Source of the DNA: Belliella baltica DSM 15883
GTDB lineage: Bacteria; Bacteroidota; Bacteroidia; Cytophagales; Cyclobacteriaceae
Length of the DNA stretch: 64,000 nucleotides
Assembly: GCF_000265405.1 (NCBI RefSeq)
Contig: NC_018010.1
Location: 3,927,501-3,991,500 of the forward strand
Direction of reading: 5' to 3'
In this document: one piece after another, positions 9,301 to 18,387 of the stretch
Numbering within the stretch: position 1 is the stretch's first letter
How the letters are laid out: each line of letters begins with the position of its first letter
Made by a program: the position numbers and the translations under genes
The notes under the pieces: generated by a model
The model's database searches: none
Told to the model about the DNA's origin: nothing
The model's input: the letters and a program-made list of their open reading frames with translations, nothing else

Positions 9301-11368
9301 CTTTATTTGGAGTCAACACCCAATCTTCTCCAAAAGTAAAAGCATTTCCAAAAGCATTTCCCGCATCACAACCATTGAGAAGTAACATAGGATATTTGCC
9401 TTGGTTATTGTAACCCAAGGTTGGGTCTGAGGCAAATCCTATTTCAATATCAATAATAGTTGGAGCACTATGTCCAAAGAAAGTAATTAAACTAGTTCCC
9501 CTATTTACATCGCCAGAAATATCGATTAACTCAATAGTTGAATTGGAACGCTTTCTATAGGTAGTGACATTACCTCCTAAATATGGCCCCTCAGCAATAT
9601 TTTTGAATCCATTTAAAAAATTAAAATACCTATCTAATTCAAAAGCAGTCACTCCCCCACTTAAATGTATAATTTCCTTTTGCCAAGGCTCTGAAACTCC
9701 GACAGCATCTTTTTCTTTGGCTTTATCCAAGTAATCAGCAACATGATTTGGGGTTCTAGCTGGAATTCTACCAATAGCAACTGCAGAAACAAATGGATTT
9801 AAAGGGTCTAGACCGATTGAGAAGTTATTGTCTGCATAGGGATATCCCGCTGGTGGAACCATATCTTGAAACTGAAATGCTGATGGTCTGTTTCTATAAA
9901 AGTAATTTATTCCTCCTTCTCTGGCAGTACTAAAAATACCCGTAGATCTACCAATTAAAAACATAAAATCTGGCTTATGCAATGGATAGTAGGCTCTCAA
10001 AAATTCATAAATCGCAAGAGGCGTTTTTTCACCAAATGTAAACTGATCATACAATTCATCAATATTCACAACCAAAGTATCATATCCTCCACCTGCGGCA
10101 GATGCTCGATGTGCTGCATAAGCTTGAACAGGATCCCCATAACTTGCCGAAGGCCTTCTCAATGCTCTATTTGAGACAATAATAAAATCAGCTGATTGAG
10201 AAAGTAAATTCCTAAATCTAACTGGTTTCATCACATTAATTACATTGATATTCAATTCATTTTCTAGTGATATCTTACTGCCTGCAGTAGCAACTCCTGA
10301 TCTGAAATTGATTTGATTTCCAGTTTTAATTATTGGAACCCTAATTGGGTTTAGTGGATCTGAGATATCATGTGCAAGATAATCTGCGATTACATTTAAT
10401 ATTTCTAACTGAGCATTGCCTGGCTCTGTAATAATTATTTCTTTTGACACATCTCTATTTTCAATCAACTTTGGATGAGTCAATTTGATATAAGCTATAG
10501 AGGTATTATCAGGGTTGGCTAGGCCATTAGAGACAACTTGGACGGTGATGCTTCCATCAGAATTGAAGTCAGTAGAAAGCAAAGGAATTTCCACATTTAT
10601 TGCTTCAAAATTAGTGTATTCAAAAGACCCCACATCTCTTAAACTTGCAGAATTAGCACCCGCCCTTACAATTGTTAAATGGGGTGTTTCTGATCTCCCA
10701 GTTAAGCCAATTTCTAATTTTGCCGTTAGGCCAGCAGGAATCTGACCAAGAGAGCTAAATGTAATATTTCTAGGTGTTCCTTTGACTACTGGTGCAGACA
10801 TCCAGCCTTGCCCTTCTTCGAACTCTGATAGCCGAGTACTCGGGAAATAGGTTCTTCCTAAGTTATATTGATCGGAATAAATTTTTAACTCTTCTGTCTG
10901 GTAACTTGTCGCTTTTGGCAAAGAATTGTCCGCAGCTTGTCGGGTTGCCATTCTTTTTCCACGAGTTCCAGGCGTGACTGTAAAGAAAAAAGCTGTAGAA
11001 TCATTGTGTGTATTATATAAAATATTCCCTACATGTGCAGGGTCTTTATATAATTTCTGATCCAATGTGCCATCATTTCTCTTTCCGTAAAATTCTAAGA
11101 AATCATTTTGATCAAATCGTCCATCACTTTCTCCTTCAATATGGATTGCGACCTCTTCTCCTCTATGGTAAAGTCTAATATCTCTTGGATCAAGTCCGCT
11201 TGTATTGATTCCAGAAGCTGAAAGTGTAGTAAAAGTAAGTCTGTGAATCCCATCTTCAGCTGTCGGAATTCGATAGTAGGTATTATCATAATTGATCCAA
11301 TTCGTCTGAGCTAGCACCTCAGTGATTGTCAACAAACATAATAATGTATAAAAAAACTTTGCTTTCAT
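6341..11368 (-). CDS. PorU-like type IX secretion C25-family sortase (large, PorU2-type)
   Basis: This 1675-residue secreted protein begins with a signal peptide (about 21 residues, ending VLAQ). A gingipain-type C25 peptidase domain lies at about residues 390-760, with the catalytic pair visible as His633 in FFGHSAP and Cys667 in LLNGCDAG. Long beta-sandwich repeats follow, and a FlgD-like C-terminal domain (YPNPFSTSTRF to FAWDGRDEFGDQLANGVYIYRV, about residues 1585-1660). PorU cleaves the C-terminal signals of T9SS cargo at the cell surface. This protein is several hundred residues longer than classical PorU, so I favour the Cytophagales PorU2-type paralogue over the canonical enzyme. The PorV-like gene lies 6 nt upstream in the same transcript. 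Confidence 0.8.
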   Translation of the reverse strand: MKAKFFYTLLCLLTITEVLAQTNWINYDNTYYRIPTAEDGIHRLTFTTLSASGINTSGLDPRDIRLYHRGEEVAIHIEGESDGRFDQNDFLEFYGKRNDGTLDQKLYKDPAHVGNILYNTHNDSTAFFFTVTPGTRGKRMATRQAADNSLPKATSYQTEELKIYSDQYNLGRTYFPSTRLSEFEEGQGWMSAPVVKGTPRNITFSSLGQIPAGLTAKLEIGLTGRSETPHLTIVRAGANSASLRDVGSFEYTNFEAINVEIPLLSTDFNSDGSITVQVVSNGLANPDNTSIAYIKLTHPKLIENRDVSKEIIITEPGNAQLEILNVIADYLAHDISDPLNPIRVPIIKTGNQINFRSGVATAGSKISLENELNINVINVMKPVRFRNLLSQSADFIIVSNRALRRPSASYGDPVQAYAAHRASAAGGGYDTLVVNIDELYDQFTFGEKTPLAIYEFLRAYYPLHKPDFMFLIGRSTGIFSTAREGGINYFYRNRPSAFQFQDMVPPAGYPYADNNFSIGLDPLNPFVSAVAIGRIPARTPNHVADYLDKAKEKDAVGVSEPWQKEIIHLSGGVTAFELDRYFNFLNGFKNIAEGPYLGGNVTTYRKRSNSTIELIDISGDVNRGTSLITFFGHSAPTIIDIEIGFASDPTLGYNNQGKYPMLLLNGCDAGNAFGNAFTFGEDWVLTPNKGSTNFMAHANIGVDIYLRRYSESFYAKAFSDSSMIHQPIGTIRRETEKFFYLRYGTSEVNRAHAEQLVMLGDPAIRLFPANRADYSLNTEEVTLGSFDNEPFNALSDSLQLAVVLRNLGRVDFDSIDFRVTRRLPDGTNIQYDSKMLPPVYRRDTIYFTVPNTGVQAFGDNLFTIEVNRSRTVEELTYANNTITTTQFIPLSGTLNLLPYNYGLVNERNIELITQIPGKSVEERTLIIQLDTASDFTSARRREKRVTTSNISRWQIDLFENIAVKDSLTFYWRSKFLNPRQGESDEWIESSFSFIQNGPEGWTQRVMPQLERNSLSNLEVDPTQRTWKFEDTRLNFGVFTFGIEADSLTFRNTQFYLDGVPQIIDNVNNANSRLCPNGSLGLVAFEQRSLTPYLVIPIPGFDILDGRSCGRVPQVIQSIRNAWLADPNQRILIDYIDGLAEGDYVTIFSVGNVNYEQWQDFVFAKLKEVGANEATLRNLKNGEPYILHGRKGMRPGEAIEIVAKTGLDADPNQQIIEFETDVTGYFTSGSIITPRIGPASEWKRHFNEVKFRDWIDEDLTNFDVIGIAENGEESLLFHNVQDGQLDLNFISPEQFPYLRLRYAMNDDSATAPAQLAKWQVNYTGVPEGVLIFKGKEPKKTLQEGEDSSLKFEFLNVSKYDYLDSITVQWAFNNTSQRKIERFEMKIPALKAGESHEFDLEFLSAGRGGNVGVEVFANPRIIMEQTFRNNLIDLVDYFNVIPDNTNAILDVSFDGTYIMDGDIVSPTVLINTLLKNEKTLLLKKDTLGLELFLKKECDGCLFERMNFSSPKISWSPATEESSFRIELLPGPLEDGVYTFRVTTEELGVDKPYEVNFEVINESTITNFYPYPNPFSTSTRFVFTVTGSEVPDQIKIQIMTVTGRVVREILQDELGPIRIGNNISDFAWDGRDEFGDQLANGVYIYRVLVRKDGQFVEPRATAGDKGFKQGYGKMYLLR

Positions 11369-11374
11369 AACTTA

Positions 11375-12487
11375 TCAATCATTCCATCCCTTGTTCAACC
11401 TAAACTTATCATCAAGATCATTCAAACTTACTTTTACACTAAACACGTGTGAATATGGTGTTTGAGAAACTCCTCCTATATCAGACAAAGCATAGTCAAT
11501 ATGGAATTTCTCGTTGAGAAATAAACCAAGACCAAAACTAGGCTTCCATACAAATGATGTCTCGGAATCAAAATCCCTAATTCTTTGCACATTACTTCCT
11601 CCAGCTCTTAAATAAACCAAGTTTCTGTACGAAGCCTCCAATCCTAACCTCGGATCGACACTGACTAAGTTTGTTGCTAAAATTGTATTCCTCCTTCCAT
11701 CAAATGTAAAATCAAGATCAAATACACCTTGCAATTTTATTTCATCATTGACTTCAAAATCTCTTGTCACACTAAAAATTGCTCTCGGTAAAGTCAGTTC
11801 TATTGAGTTTACTGGTACTTCATTGTTTGTCTGCGCATAAACTTCCCTTACCATTTCTGCATTATGAGACCAGGCATTGAAAGTAGAAGTAACATCACGA
11901 AGCATAAATCCCAATCTCCATTCATCCAAGAGAACAATGCCTCCCAAATCTAATCCAAAGCCCCAAGCGTAGGCAAATTTACCAACATTTCTATGGATGA
12001 TTTTTGTATTTACCCCAAACTTGAACACGTCGCTTACATCTCTAGCAAATGACAAGAGTAAAGCATAGTCTGCGGCATTGAAAAACTGAATATTATTATA
12101 ATTTAAGGCACCGTTGGCATCATAGAGAAAACGAGTATCTGGAATATCATCTACACCAAAGCGAATTAAGGAAATGGCTATTTGATTATCTTCTTCAATA
12201 TTTGTAGTGAAACCTGCATAGTCGAATTTAGCTATTCCTGCAAAATATTCTGCATGCATCAAAGAGAATTCATACTCATGCTTTACACCTATCAAACCAG
12301 CTGGGTTCCAGTAAGCAGCAGTTACATCACGAACTGAAGAAACCTGCGCTCCACCCATAGACAGAGCCCGAGCACCAATACCAATATTCATGAATTCATT
12401 AGAGTATTTAGGAACGATACTTTGTGCCTTAGCTTGTGCTAGACAAAAGACCATCAAAAAGCCCGTAAAATATTTAAAAATTTCCAT
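11375..12487 (-). CDS. PorV/PorQ-family outer membrane protein (partner of the PorU-like sortase)
   Basis: This 370-residue protein has a cleavable signal (MEIFKYFTGFLMVFCLAQAK) and a FadL/PorV-type beta-barrel signature near the N-terminus: IGIGARALSMGGAQVSSVRD followed by AAYWNPAGL. In type IX secretion, PorV is the outer-membrane shuttle that delivers cargo to the PorU sortase. The 6-nt spacing to the PorU-like gene and shared strand support a matched pair. Because the partner is the long PorU form, this is probably the PorV2-type paralogue. That assignment is inference. Confidence 0.8.
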   Translation of the reverse strand: MEIFKYFTGFLMVFCLAQAKAQSIVPKYSNEFMNIGIGARALSMGGAQVSSVRDVTAAYWNPAGLIGVKHEYEFSLMHAEYFAGIAKFDYAGFTTNIEEDNQIAISLIRFGVDDIPDTRFLYDANGALNYNNIQFFNAADYALLLSFARDVSDVFKFGVNTKIIHRNVGKFAYAWGFGLDLGGIVLLDEWRLGFMLRDVTSTFNAWSHNAEMVREVYAQTNNEVPVNSIELTLPRAIFSVTRDFEVNDEIKLQGVFDLDFTFDGRRNTILATNLVSVDPRLGLEASYRNLVYLRAGGSNVQRIRDFDSETSFVWKPSFGLGLFLNEKFHIDYALSDIGGVSQTPYSHVFSVKVSLNDLDDKFRLNKGWND

Positions 12488-12889
12488 GTACTATTATTAA
12501 ACGCAAATGCAAAGTAAAAAGAAAAAATAGAGTATTTGGCTAATTTTCAAAAAATTAACGCTTGATTTTCAAGAAAATACTGTCCGATATCGATCGTAAA
12601 AATGTACGCTTAGATGACAGCTACATTTGCTAATCCCTTACTTGTCACTTGTCTTCATAAAAAATCTTTTTGAATCAAAAATTCCGATATGTGGCTCTAA
12701 TTAAAATTTTCAAATATTTTTTCACTTTTTAAAGAATTTTATCTTGAAAGATAACCAAGAAACTGGTATAGCAAGGTAGCATCTTTAACTTTGGTATAGT
12801 TTTTCTTTTAATCTTTTTATGAAATGATGATTCCTTAAAAAATTCACCCAATTATTTCAGATAAAAAAAATTAAAAAAAACGCAAAAAT
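12488..12889. other. 402-bp divergent intergenic region, no gene seen
   Basis: This AT-rich spacer lies between the divergent PorV-like gene and the PadR gene. I found no ORF or RNA gene. A GATATCGATC element (12587-12596) sits in the middle, and a Bacteroidetes-type -7 box lies nearer PadR. Confidence 0.5.
12786..12793 (+). promoter_or_regulatory. Bacteroidetes -7 promoter element before padR-pspC
   Basis: TAACTTTG matches the TAnnTTTG consensus used by the Bacteroidetes primary sigma factor. The start codon lies 97 nt downstream, so the leader would be about 90 nt. I do not see a clear -33 TTG box at the right distance, so confidence is limited. Confidence 0.35.
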
Positions 12890-13219
12890 ATGACAGCTTC
12901 AAACACCCAAATACAAATGCGAAAAGGCCTATTGGAGTTTTGCATTTTGCACATCATCGCTCGGGGCGAAGTCTATGCCTCAGACATGATCGACGAATTG
13001 ACAGAAGCCAAGATGATCGTGGTTGAGGGAACATTATACCCACTGTTAAATAGGCTTAAAACTGCCTCTTTGGTATCCTACAAATGGGTAGAATCAGAAT
13101 CCGGTCCACCAAGGAAGTACTACTCCATCACAGAAGACGGAACAGAATTCCTTCAAATTTTGGACAAAACATGGGATTCCTTAGTCCAATCTACCCAATT
13201 AATCACCTCAAAGCGCTAA
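12890..13219 (+). CDS. PadR-family transcriptional regulator
   Basis: This 109-residue winged-helix protein has the PadR pattern: MRKGLLEFCILHIIARGEVYASDMID, then VEGTLYPLLNRL and PPRKYYSITEDG. PadR proteins are repressors of adjacent membrane or efflux genes. It is followed after 3 nt by the double-PspC membrane protein, a pairing common in Bacteroidetes, so it probably controls its own operon. The ligand is unknown. Confidence 0.92.
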   Translation: MTASNTQIQMRKGLLEFCILHIIARGEVYASDMIDELTEAKMIVVEGTLYPLLNRLKTASLVSYKWVESESGPPRKYYSITEDGTEFLQILDKTWDSLVQSTQLITSKR

Positions 13220-13222
13220 GAC

Positions 13223-15133
13223 ATGAAAAAGACTATAAGTATCAATATCAGTGGCATCTTATTTCACATTGAAGAAGATGGATACGCCGTATTGAAGAAA
13301 TACCTTGATGCGATCAATAAGCATTTCTCCCATTACGAAGACAATCAGGAAATCATTTCTGATATAGAAAATAGAATAGCTGAGATATTTCTAAGCAATC
13401 TTAAAAACAACAAGCAGGTAATCACTGCTGAAAATGTTGATAATCTCATCGAGAAGATGGGCACGATAGCTGATTTCAAAGCTATGGAGGAAATCGAAGA
13501 ATCCAATTCTGATAAAACTGCTGAAGAAAATGTATCAGAGGAAAACGACTTCTACAAATTCATCACTCCTCCTGGAGAAAATGGCACAAAAGGCTACAAG
13601 AAAATTTCTAGAATGGAACGCAGCAAAATCCTCGGAGGAGTCTGTGCAGGTTTTGCCAATTACTTTTCTATCGATCCGCTTTGGACTAGGTTGATTGCTA
13701 TTCTTTTGCTTTTCAGTGGCAACCTGAAATTTGGAAGCTTCAATTGGATGCCGTGGAATGCTAGCTTCAGTCTTTCAATTGGTCTATTTGCACTCGTTGC
13801 TTACATCGTTTTGTGGGTAATACTACCTGTTTCATATGACAACCCTGAAGACAAGAATGTCAAAAAACTATACAGAAATCCCGATGACAGAACATTAGGT
13901 GGAGTTGCTAGTGGAATAGCAGCTTACTTTGGAATAGAAGTCCTTTGGGCAAGACTGATTTTCATCGCCTTGATTTTTGCAGGAGGCTCAGGATTGGTAA
14001 TTTATCTTATCCTATGGATCATTACACCTTCTGCTAAATCAATTACAGAAAGGATTCAGATGAAAGGTGGTGCAATCACTTTGGACAACATTGAACTGAC
14101 CCTTCAAGAAAACCTTAGACCCGTACAATCCAAAGAAGAAAGTACAGCTAGAAAAGTGCTGATGGCACCATTTAGAGTTTTGGGAATGATCATCAATGGA
14201 ATTGGTACAGCTCTCGGTCCTATCGGAAATGTACTTCTAGCTATCATCCGTGTACTCTTTGGATTGATCATTTTCCTCATCGGTTTGGCAATCACTATCA
14301 CCCCAATTGTTGCTTTAGCTCTTTATTTCAATATCGTCCCTCAAGAGGAGTTATTTGTATGGGGATCTCTGCATCTTCCTACAACTTGGATAACGGATAT
14401 TGTAACTGACTGGCTTGCTATCGCTGCATCTCTTGTGATCTTGATTCCGGGATTGGTTTTAATTACTCTTGCGATCAGCGTTTGGGTCAAAAGAAGTATC
14501 ATCGAAGCCAGAATGGGATTAATCACCTTTGGAATTTGGTTGCTGAGCATAGGAGTTTGCGCTTTCCAAATCCCAAGTGTAGTCAATGAATTCAACACAA
14601 ATGTCACACATACTACCTCAGAAGAATTGAATCTTAACGATCGTGTTTTGGTCATCAAAACAGATACAGAAAGAGGAAGAGCAGCATTCAAAGAACAAAT
14701 TTCTTTAGAAATTAAAGGAGTTGATGTGGGATCACCTACTTTGATCAAAGAATTCAGAGCCCGAGGAAAAAACTATGAAGATGCCATGCTCAATGCACAG
14801 TCCATTCCTTATGAATACAGCTTGACCGATAGCATTCTAGAATTGAGTAGAGTGGTGGACCTGAGTGGCATCAATAAATTTAGGGTACAGGAACTCGATC
14901 TTATTCTTGAGCTGCCTTACGAACAAGTTTTCGTCATGGACAAATCTATCTTGCCGATTATCAGAAGTACACTGACCAAGAATGGTTACAAAATTAGAGA
15001 TGTCAACTCCGACAATCACTGGGTTTTCAATGATGATGGATTGCTTTGTCTCACTTGTCGCTCAGAACATAAGCAAAGCAAATCAGACTCTTTGTCTAGA
15101 GTGAAGTTTAGTGGAGCCTACTTTATGAAATGA
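13223..15133 (+). CDS. PspC domain-containing membrane protein with two PspC repeats
   Basis: This 636-residue protein has a cytoplasmic N-terminal region of about 130 residues, then two PspC domains. The first is around MERSKILGGVCAGFANYF with the helix ending near residue 200; the second is around PDDRTLGGVASGIAAYFGI, about residues 215-275. Three or four further membrane segments lie between about 310 and 450. A C-terminal soluble beta-rich domain of about 180 residues follows. PspC proteins belong to envelope-stress (phage-shock-like) systems. Co-transcription with a PadR regulator suggests membrane stress sensing. The C-terminal domain is not recognised. Confidence 0.85.
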   Translation: MKKTISINISGILFHIEEDGYAVLKKYLDAINKHFSHYEDNQEIISDIENRIAEIFLSNLKNNKQVITAENVDNLIEKMGTIADFKAMEEIEESNSDKTAEENVSEENDFYKFITPPGENGTKGYKKISRMERSKILGGVCAGFANYFSIDPLWTRLIAILLLFSGNLKFGSFNWMPWNASFSLSIGLFALVAYIVLWVILPVSYDNPEDKNVKKLYRNPDDRTLGGVASGIAAYFGIEVLWARLIFIALIFAGGSGLVIYLILWIITPSAKSITERIQMKGGAITLDNIELTLQENLRPVQSKEESTARKVLMAPFRVLGMIINGIGTALGPIGNVLLAIIRVLFGLIIFLIGLAITITPIVALALYFNIVPQEELFVWGSLHLPTTWITDIVTDWLAIAASLVILIPGLVLITLAISVWVKRSIIEARMGLITFGIWLLSIGVCAFQIPSVVNEFNTNVTHTTSEELNLNDRVLVIKTDTERGRAAFKEQISLEIKGVDVGSPTLIKEFRARGKNYEDAMLNAQSIPYEYSLTDSILELSRVVDLSGINKFRVQELDLILELPYEQVFVMDKSILPIIRSTLTKNGYKIRDVNSDNHWVFNDDGLLCLTCRSEHKQSKSDSLSRVKFSGAYFMK

Positions 15134-15142
15134 CAAATAAAC

Positions 15143-15187
15143 ACTACCACTGCCAAAAGAAGTATTTTAGGTGGTGGTAGTTTTCTT
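15143..15187 (+). terminator. Rho-independent terminator after the PspC gene
   Basis: ACTACCAC (15143-15150) pairs with GTGGTAGT (15174-15181), and the 3' arm runs into TTTTCTTT. The hairpin begins 9 nt after the stop codon. Confidence 0.65.
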
Positions 15188-15256
15188 TAAGCTTGATGAT
15201 ATAATCCGAATACTATAATAAGTAAGTGGAATATTTTATACACCATTCTACCTATT

Positions 15257-15275
15257 TTACCTTATCTTTAGGTAA
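15257..15275. promoter_or_regulatory. Inverted repeat before the beta-CASP gene
   Basis: TTACCT (15257-15262) and AGGTAA (15270-15275) form a short inverted repeat 20 nt upstream of the start codon. It could be an operator or only part of the leader. Confidence 0.25.
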
Positions 15276-15295
15276 TAAGCATCAAACAAATCATC

Positions 15296-16696
15296 ATGAA
15301 GGTAAAAGTTAAGTTTTTAGGTGGAGCTGGAACAGTAACCGGCTCAAGATACCTTTTGGAAATCAACAATTATAAGGTTCTCGTAGATTGCGGCATGTTT
15401 CAAGGGCTCAAAGATTATCGAGTGAGAAACTGGGAAGCTTTCCCAATTTCCCCATCTGAAATAGACATGGTCATCTTGACACATGCTCATATTGACCACA
15501 GTGGCTACTTACCCAAACTCGTCAAGGAAGGTTTCAGAGGTCCTATCTATGGAACGGAAGCCACTTTAGAACTTATCAAAATTCTCTTGCTCGATTCTGC
15601 AAAGCTTCAAGAGGAAGCAGCAGCTTATGCGCAGAAAAAAGGCTACTCTAAGCACGAGAAACCTCTGCCCCTTTACACCATTGAGGATGCAGAGAGAGTC
15701 TTTCCACTCCTCAAAGGGGCCGATTTCGAAGAAGAGCAGTCTGAGTATCCTGAATTCAACTTTACTTTTTACAATGCTGGCCATATTCTAGGTGCTGCTA
15801 TTGTCAAATTGAAAGTTAATGGAGCACAACAGGTCAAAAAAATCGTTTTCTCGGGAGATTTGGGAAGGTATCATGATCCTATCCTGAATCCTCCTGCAAG
15901 ACTTCCATTTGCAGACATACTCTTTTTAGAATCAACTTATGGAGACCGAGTTTCCAAAATCAAAAACCCTGAAGAAGAATTGGGTAGGGCAATTCGAGAG
16001 GCCTATCGAAGAGGTGGGGTGGCATTGATACCAGCATTTGCTGTGGGTAGAACTCAGATGATGCTCTACTACTTGCACCGCTTGCAGCAGAAAGGAAAAA
16101 TTCCAGATATCCCCATCTATGTAGACAGTCCCATGGCGATAGATGTCACCAAGCTATACAAGTCCTTTAACGAATATCACAGATTGAAGCCTTTATTTGA
16201 AGAAGAAGGATCTAATCCTTTTTCACATAAAAATTTACATTATTATCAGTCTCAAGAAGCCTCTATTTCACTTAATGCTGTAAGAGGTGATGCCATTATC
16301 ATTTCTGCAAGTGGCATGGCAACTGGTGGACGTGTTATGCATCATCTATATAACAGGCTCCCAAAAGAACAGGACACCGTGATTTTTGTAGGTTACCAAG
16401 CTGTAGGGACGAGAGGAAGAAAATTACTTGAAGGAGATCAAAGCGTAAAAATGTATGGTTTGGATGTACCTATTAAAGCAAAAATTGAATATATCGAGGG
16501 ACTTTCAGCCCATGCTGATCAAGAGGAGCTAATAGATTGGTCTGAAGGTTTCACTTCAAAACCTAAAATTACATTTCTTGTCCATGGAGAAGATGAAGCC
16601 AGAATCGCCCTTCAGCAGAAACTAAAAGAAGAATTGGATTGGGATGCTATCATACCTGAATATCTGGAGAGTTTTGAGCTTTTTGATGGGATTTAA
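15296..16696 (+). CDS. MBL-fold, beta-CASP, RMMBL-domain metallohydrolase (RNA-processing type)
   Basis: This 466-residue metallo-beta-lactamase-fold protein carries the zinc motif HAHIDHSG (about residues 63-70), GHILGAA and SGDLGR. A beta-CASP domain follows the ESTYGDR motif, and the C-terminal RMMBL motif includes GLSAHADQEEL. It starts with KFLGGAGTVTGSRY, typical of the YsiA/CPSF73-like bacterial family. Such enzymes cut or trim RNA, although some members have other phosphodiester substrates. It is transcribed alone and marks the left edge of the accessory island. Confidence 0.88.
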   Translation: MKVKVKFLGGAGTVTGSRYLLEINNYKVLVDCGMFQGLKDYRVRNWEAFPISPSEIDMVILTHAHIDHSGYLPKLVKEGFRGPIYGTEATLELIKILLLDSAKLQEEAAAYAQKKGYSKHEKPLPLYTIEDAERVFPLLKGADFEEEQSEYPEFNFTFYNAGHILGAAIVKLKVNGAQQVKKIVFSGDLGRYHDPILNPPARLPFADILFLESTYGDRVSKIKNPEEELGRAIREAYRRGGVALIPAFAVGRTQMMLYYLHRLQQKGKIPDIPIYVDSPMAIDVTKLYKSFNEYHRLKPLFEEEGSNPFSHKNLHYYQSQEASISLNAVRGDAIIISASGMATGGRVMHHLYNRLPKEQDTVIFVGYQAVGTRGRKLLEGDQSVKMYGLDVPIKAKIEYIEGLSAHADQEELIDWSEGFTSKPKITFLVHGEDEARIALQQKLKEELDWDAIIPEYLESFELFDGI

Positions 16697-16890
16697 ATTA
16701 ATGCAATAAAGCTTTGAAGTTAGTTCAAAATGTAAAACTTAAAAGATGGACTTTTGAGGATTCTAAATTAATATCTGACTTGAATCTAGGATATTTGAAA
16801 AATTGAAACTAAAACTAAAAATTGCACAGATTCTCAAAAACTCAACTTGAAATAATACAATCTTGAAATAATTATATGTTTTCTTGGTTT

Positions 16891-16965
16891 TTCGCCAAAA
16901 GTCGGCGAATGGTCGGGAGGCATACGGGACACGGTCGGAACACGGACGGGAGGAAGACGGTAGAG
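16891..16965. repeat. GC-rich degenerate CGG/GGGAGG repeat block
   Basis: The block opens with an inverted repeat, TTCGCC (16891-16896) with GGCGAA (16904-16909). It then strings together GGTCGGGAGG, ACGGTCGG and ACGGACGGGAGG before returning to AT-rich sequence. Base composition differs sharply from the surroundings. Confidence 0.5.
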
Positions 16966-17145
16966 ATTGGGGTATTTTTGGAAATAAATATGATTATTTT
17001 ATACTTAATTGTATTATTTTAATATAGGTAGTTTGAGTAAAATCTGTGGATTTGAAGGGTTTTTGAATTGTTATTAGATATTTATTTTACATTATAGTGA
17101 GAGAATCTTTTTTAAGATAATAATTATACTACTAGGATACATATA

Positions 17146-17186
17146 TGATACGGATTTGATAGGGGGTTGATACGGGCTTGATACGG
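17146..17186. repeat. TGATACGG short direct repeats
   Basis: TGATACGG occurs at 17146-17153, 17168-17175 and 17179-17186, in a context of related TTGATAnGG words. It is probably a dispersed or low-complexity element; the function is unknown. Confidence 0.5.
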
Positions 17187-17296
17187 AGTTAATATGCAGT
17201 TAAATTAACTCTAATAAAGATCTCATGTAACTTATAGATGACTTGGTTATGGTTTTATAGCAAGAGACTCTGTACATCAAGAATTGTTGTAAACAA

Positions 17297-18331
17297 TTAG
17301 GTATTTTGGAGTATGGGTTTAAAACATAGATAGTAATGGTCTTCACAAAGACTTTTAATTTGGATTGACCGATGCATGAGTTGATCAGCCTCTTCTTGAC
17401 TTACAACAAAGCAGGATTTGTACCTTGCCTTGCAATAAGCATCTTCAAGGATTTTGAGGAGCTTGATTTCCTCTTCGGAATTCTGTGGAAAAATGCTTGC
17501 TAATTCAGGGATGAATTTCAAGCAAGAGCGGATTACAAGTCTGATTTCGTGGCTTTTCTTTTCGTGTCTTTCCCATGCAAGTACCAGAGCGCGCAATCTG
17601 AGTTCTATGGACTGGTGTAAGAAATAAATAGCTAGACTATAATTTTTTTCTTCTATTTCAATTTGGGCATGTTTAAGAAATTGATCTGATAAAAGCCATC
17701 CACTTTGAAGTGTAGCATTTGCTTGGTTAAGGACATTCGGATGGTTGGCCATATCAATTTCGGGGAGAACTCTGGCGTTTGCCTTTTTATAAACCAAATT
17801 AGTTTGAAGGATATGTGTTAAAAAAAATAAGTTTCCATCATTAATTTCTTTTGTCAGATAATTGATATTAATAGGATGAATACAAATTTCCTGATCACCT
17901 AAGGCTATGAAATTCAACAATCCTTGGAAAGCCTCCATGACTGACAATTCCTGATGCTTGATGACAACAAATACTTCGTACCTACTTCGGATTTTTGGTT
18001 CATTGGCAAGGGGTATTTCTATTGTATAGATCAATTCAGGAGCAATCAAAACTTTCATTGCTGTAATTAATTGCTCCATATAAGGAGTATTTGGATTCAC
18101 AAATTCTGTTGCTTCTTCATGAATCGGCTGCTCTGGTTGAGGCTTATAAATCTCATCAAAAAGCGACAAAGTCTCTTCGTAGAAATGTAACATCTCCTTT
18201 TCATTGCTTGCTGATTGACTTCTCTCTTTGTCTAAGGTCCAGGACTTGAATAGTTGCCAAAGCTTTTGTCGGCTAGTTTCCTTAAAATCAGGAGAAGTAA
18301 ATGATTTTGGGAGTTGTGAGATGGTTTTCAT
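17297..18331 (-). CDS. HEPN domain-containing protein with possible N-terminal nucleotidyltransferase-like region
   Basis: The C-terminal 120 residues (about 215-335) of this 344-residue protein match the HEPN fold. The visible blocks are an ALVLAWERHEKKSHE helix pair, an FIPELASIFPQNSEEEIKLL segment, and the closing EDAYCKARYKSCFVVS motif with a Glu-Glu-Ala-Asp helix. The centre (IYTIEIPLANEPKIRSRYEVFVVIK) resembles a degraded minimal nucleotidyltransferase sheet, but I see no clear GS..D catalytic motif. HEPN proteins are often RNases or partners in toxin-antitoxin and defence systems. The neighbouring unknown gene is 56 nt upstream on the same strand. Confidence 0.7.
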   Translation of the reverse strand: MKTISQLPKSFTSPDFKETSRQKLWQLFKSWTLDKERSQSASNEKEMLHFYEETLSLFDEIYKPQPEQPIHEEATEFVNPNTPYMEQLITAMKVLIAPELIYTIEIPLANEPKIRSRYEVFVVIKHQELSVMEAFQGLLNFIALGDQEICIHPININYLTKEINDGNLFFLTHILQTNLVYKKANARVLPEIDMANHPNVLNQANATLQSGWLLSDQFLKHAQIEIEEKNYSLAIYFLHQSIELRLRALVLAWERHEKKSHEIRLVIRSCLKFIPELASIFPQNSEEEIKLLKILEDAYCKARYKSCFVVSQEEADQLMHRSIQIKSLCEDHYYLCFKPILQNT

Positions 18332-18387
18332 TAATCAATCAATTAGAGAATTTTATGAAAAAGACTGGATATAGGCTAGTGACAAAA

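Larger units (their letters stand above)
16697..17296. other. 600-bp gene-free stretch with short GC-rich repeats
   Basis: No credible ORF or RNA gene is visible. The stretch is AT-rich apart from a GC-rich block at about 16891-16965 and a second repetitive block at 17146-17186, described separately. It forms the left boundary of the accessory island. Confidence 0.55.
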
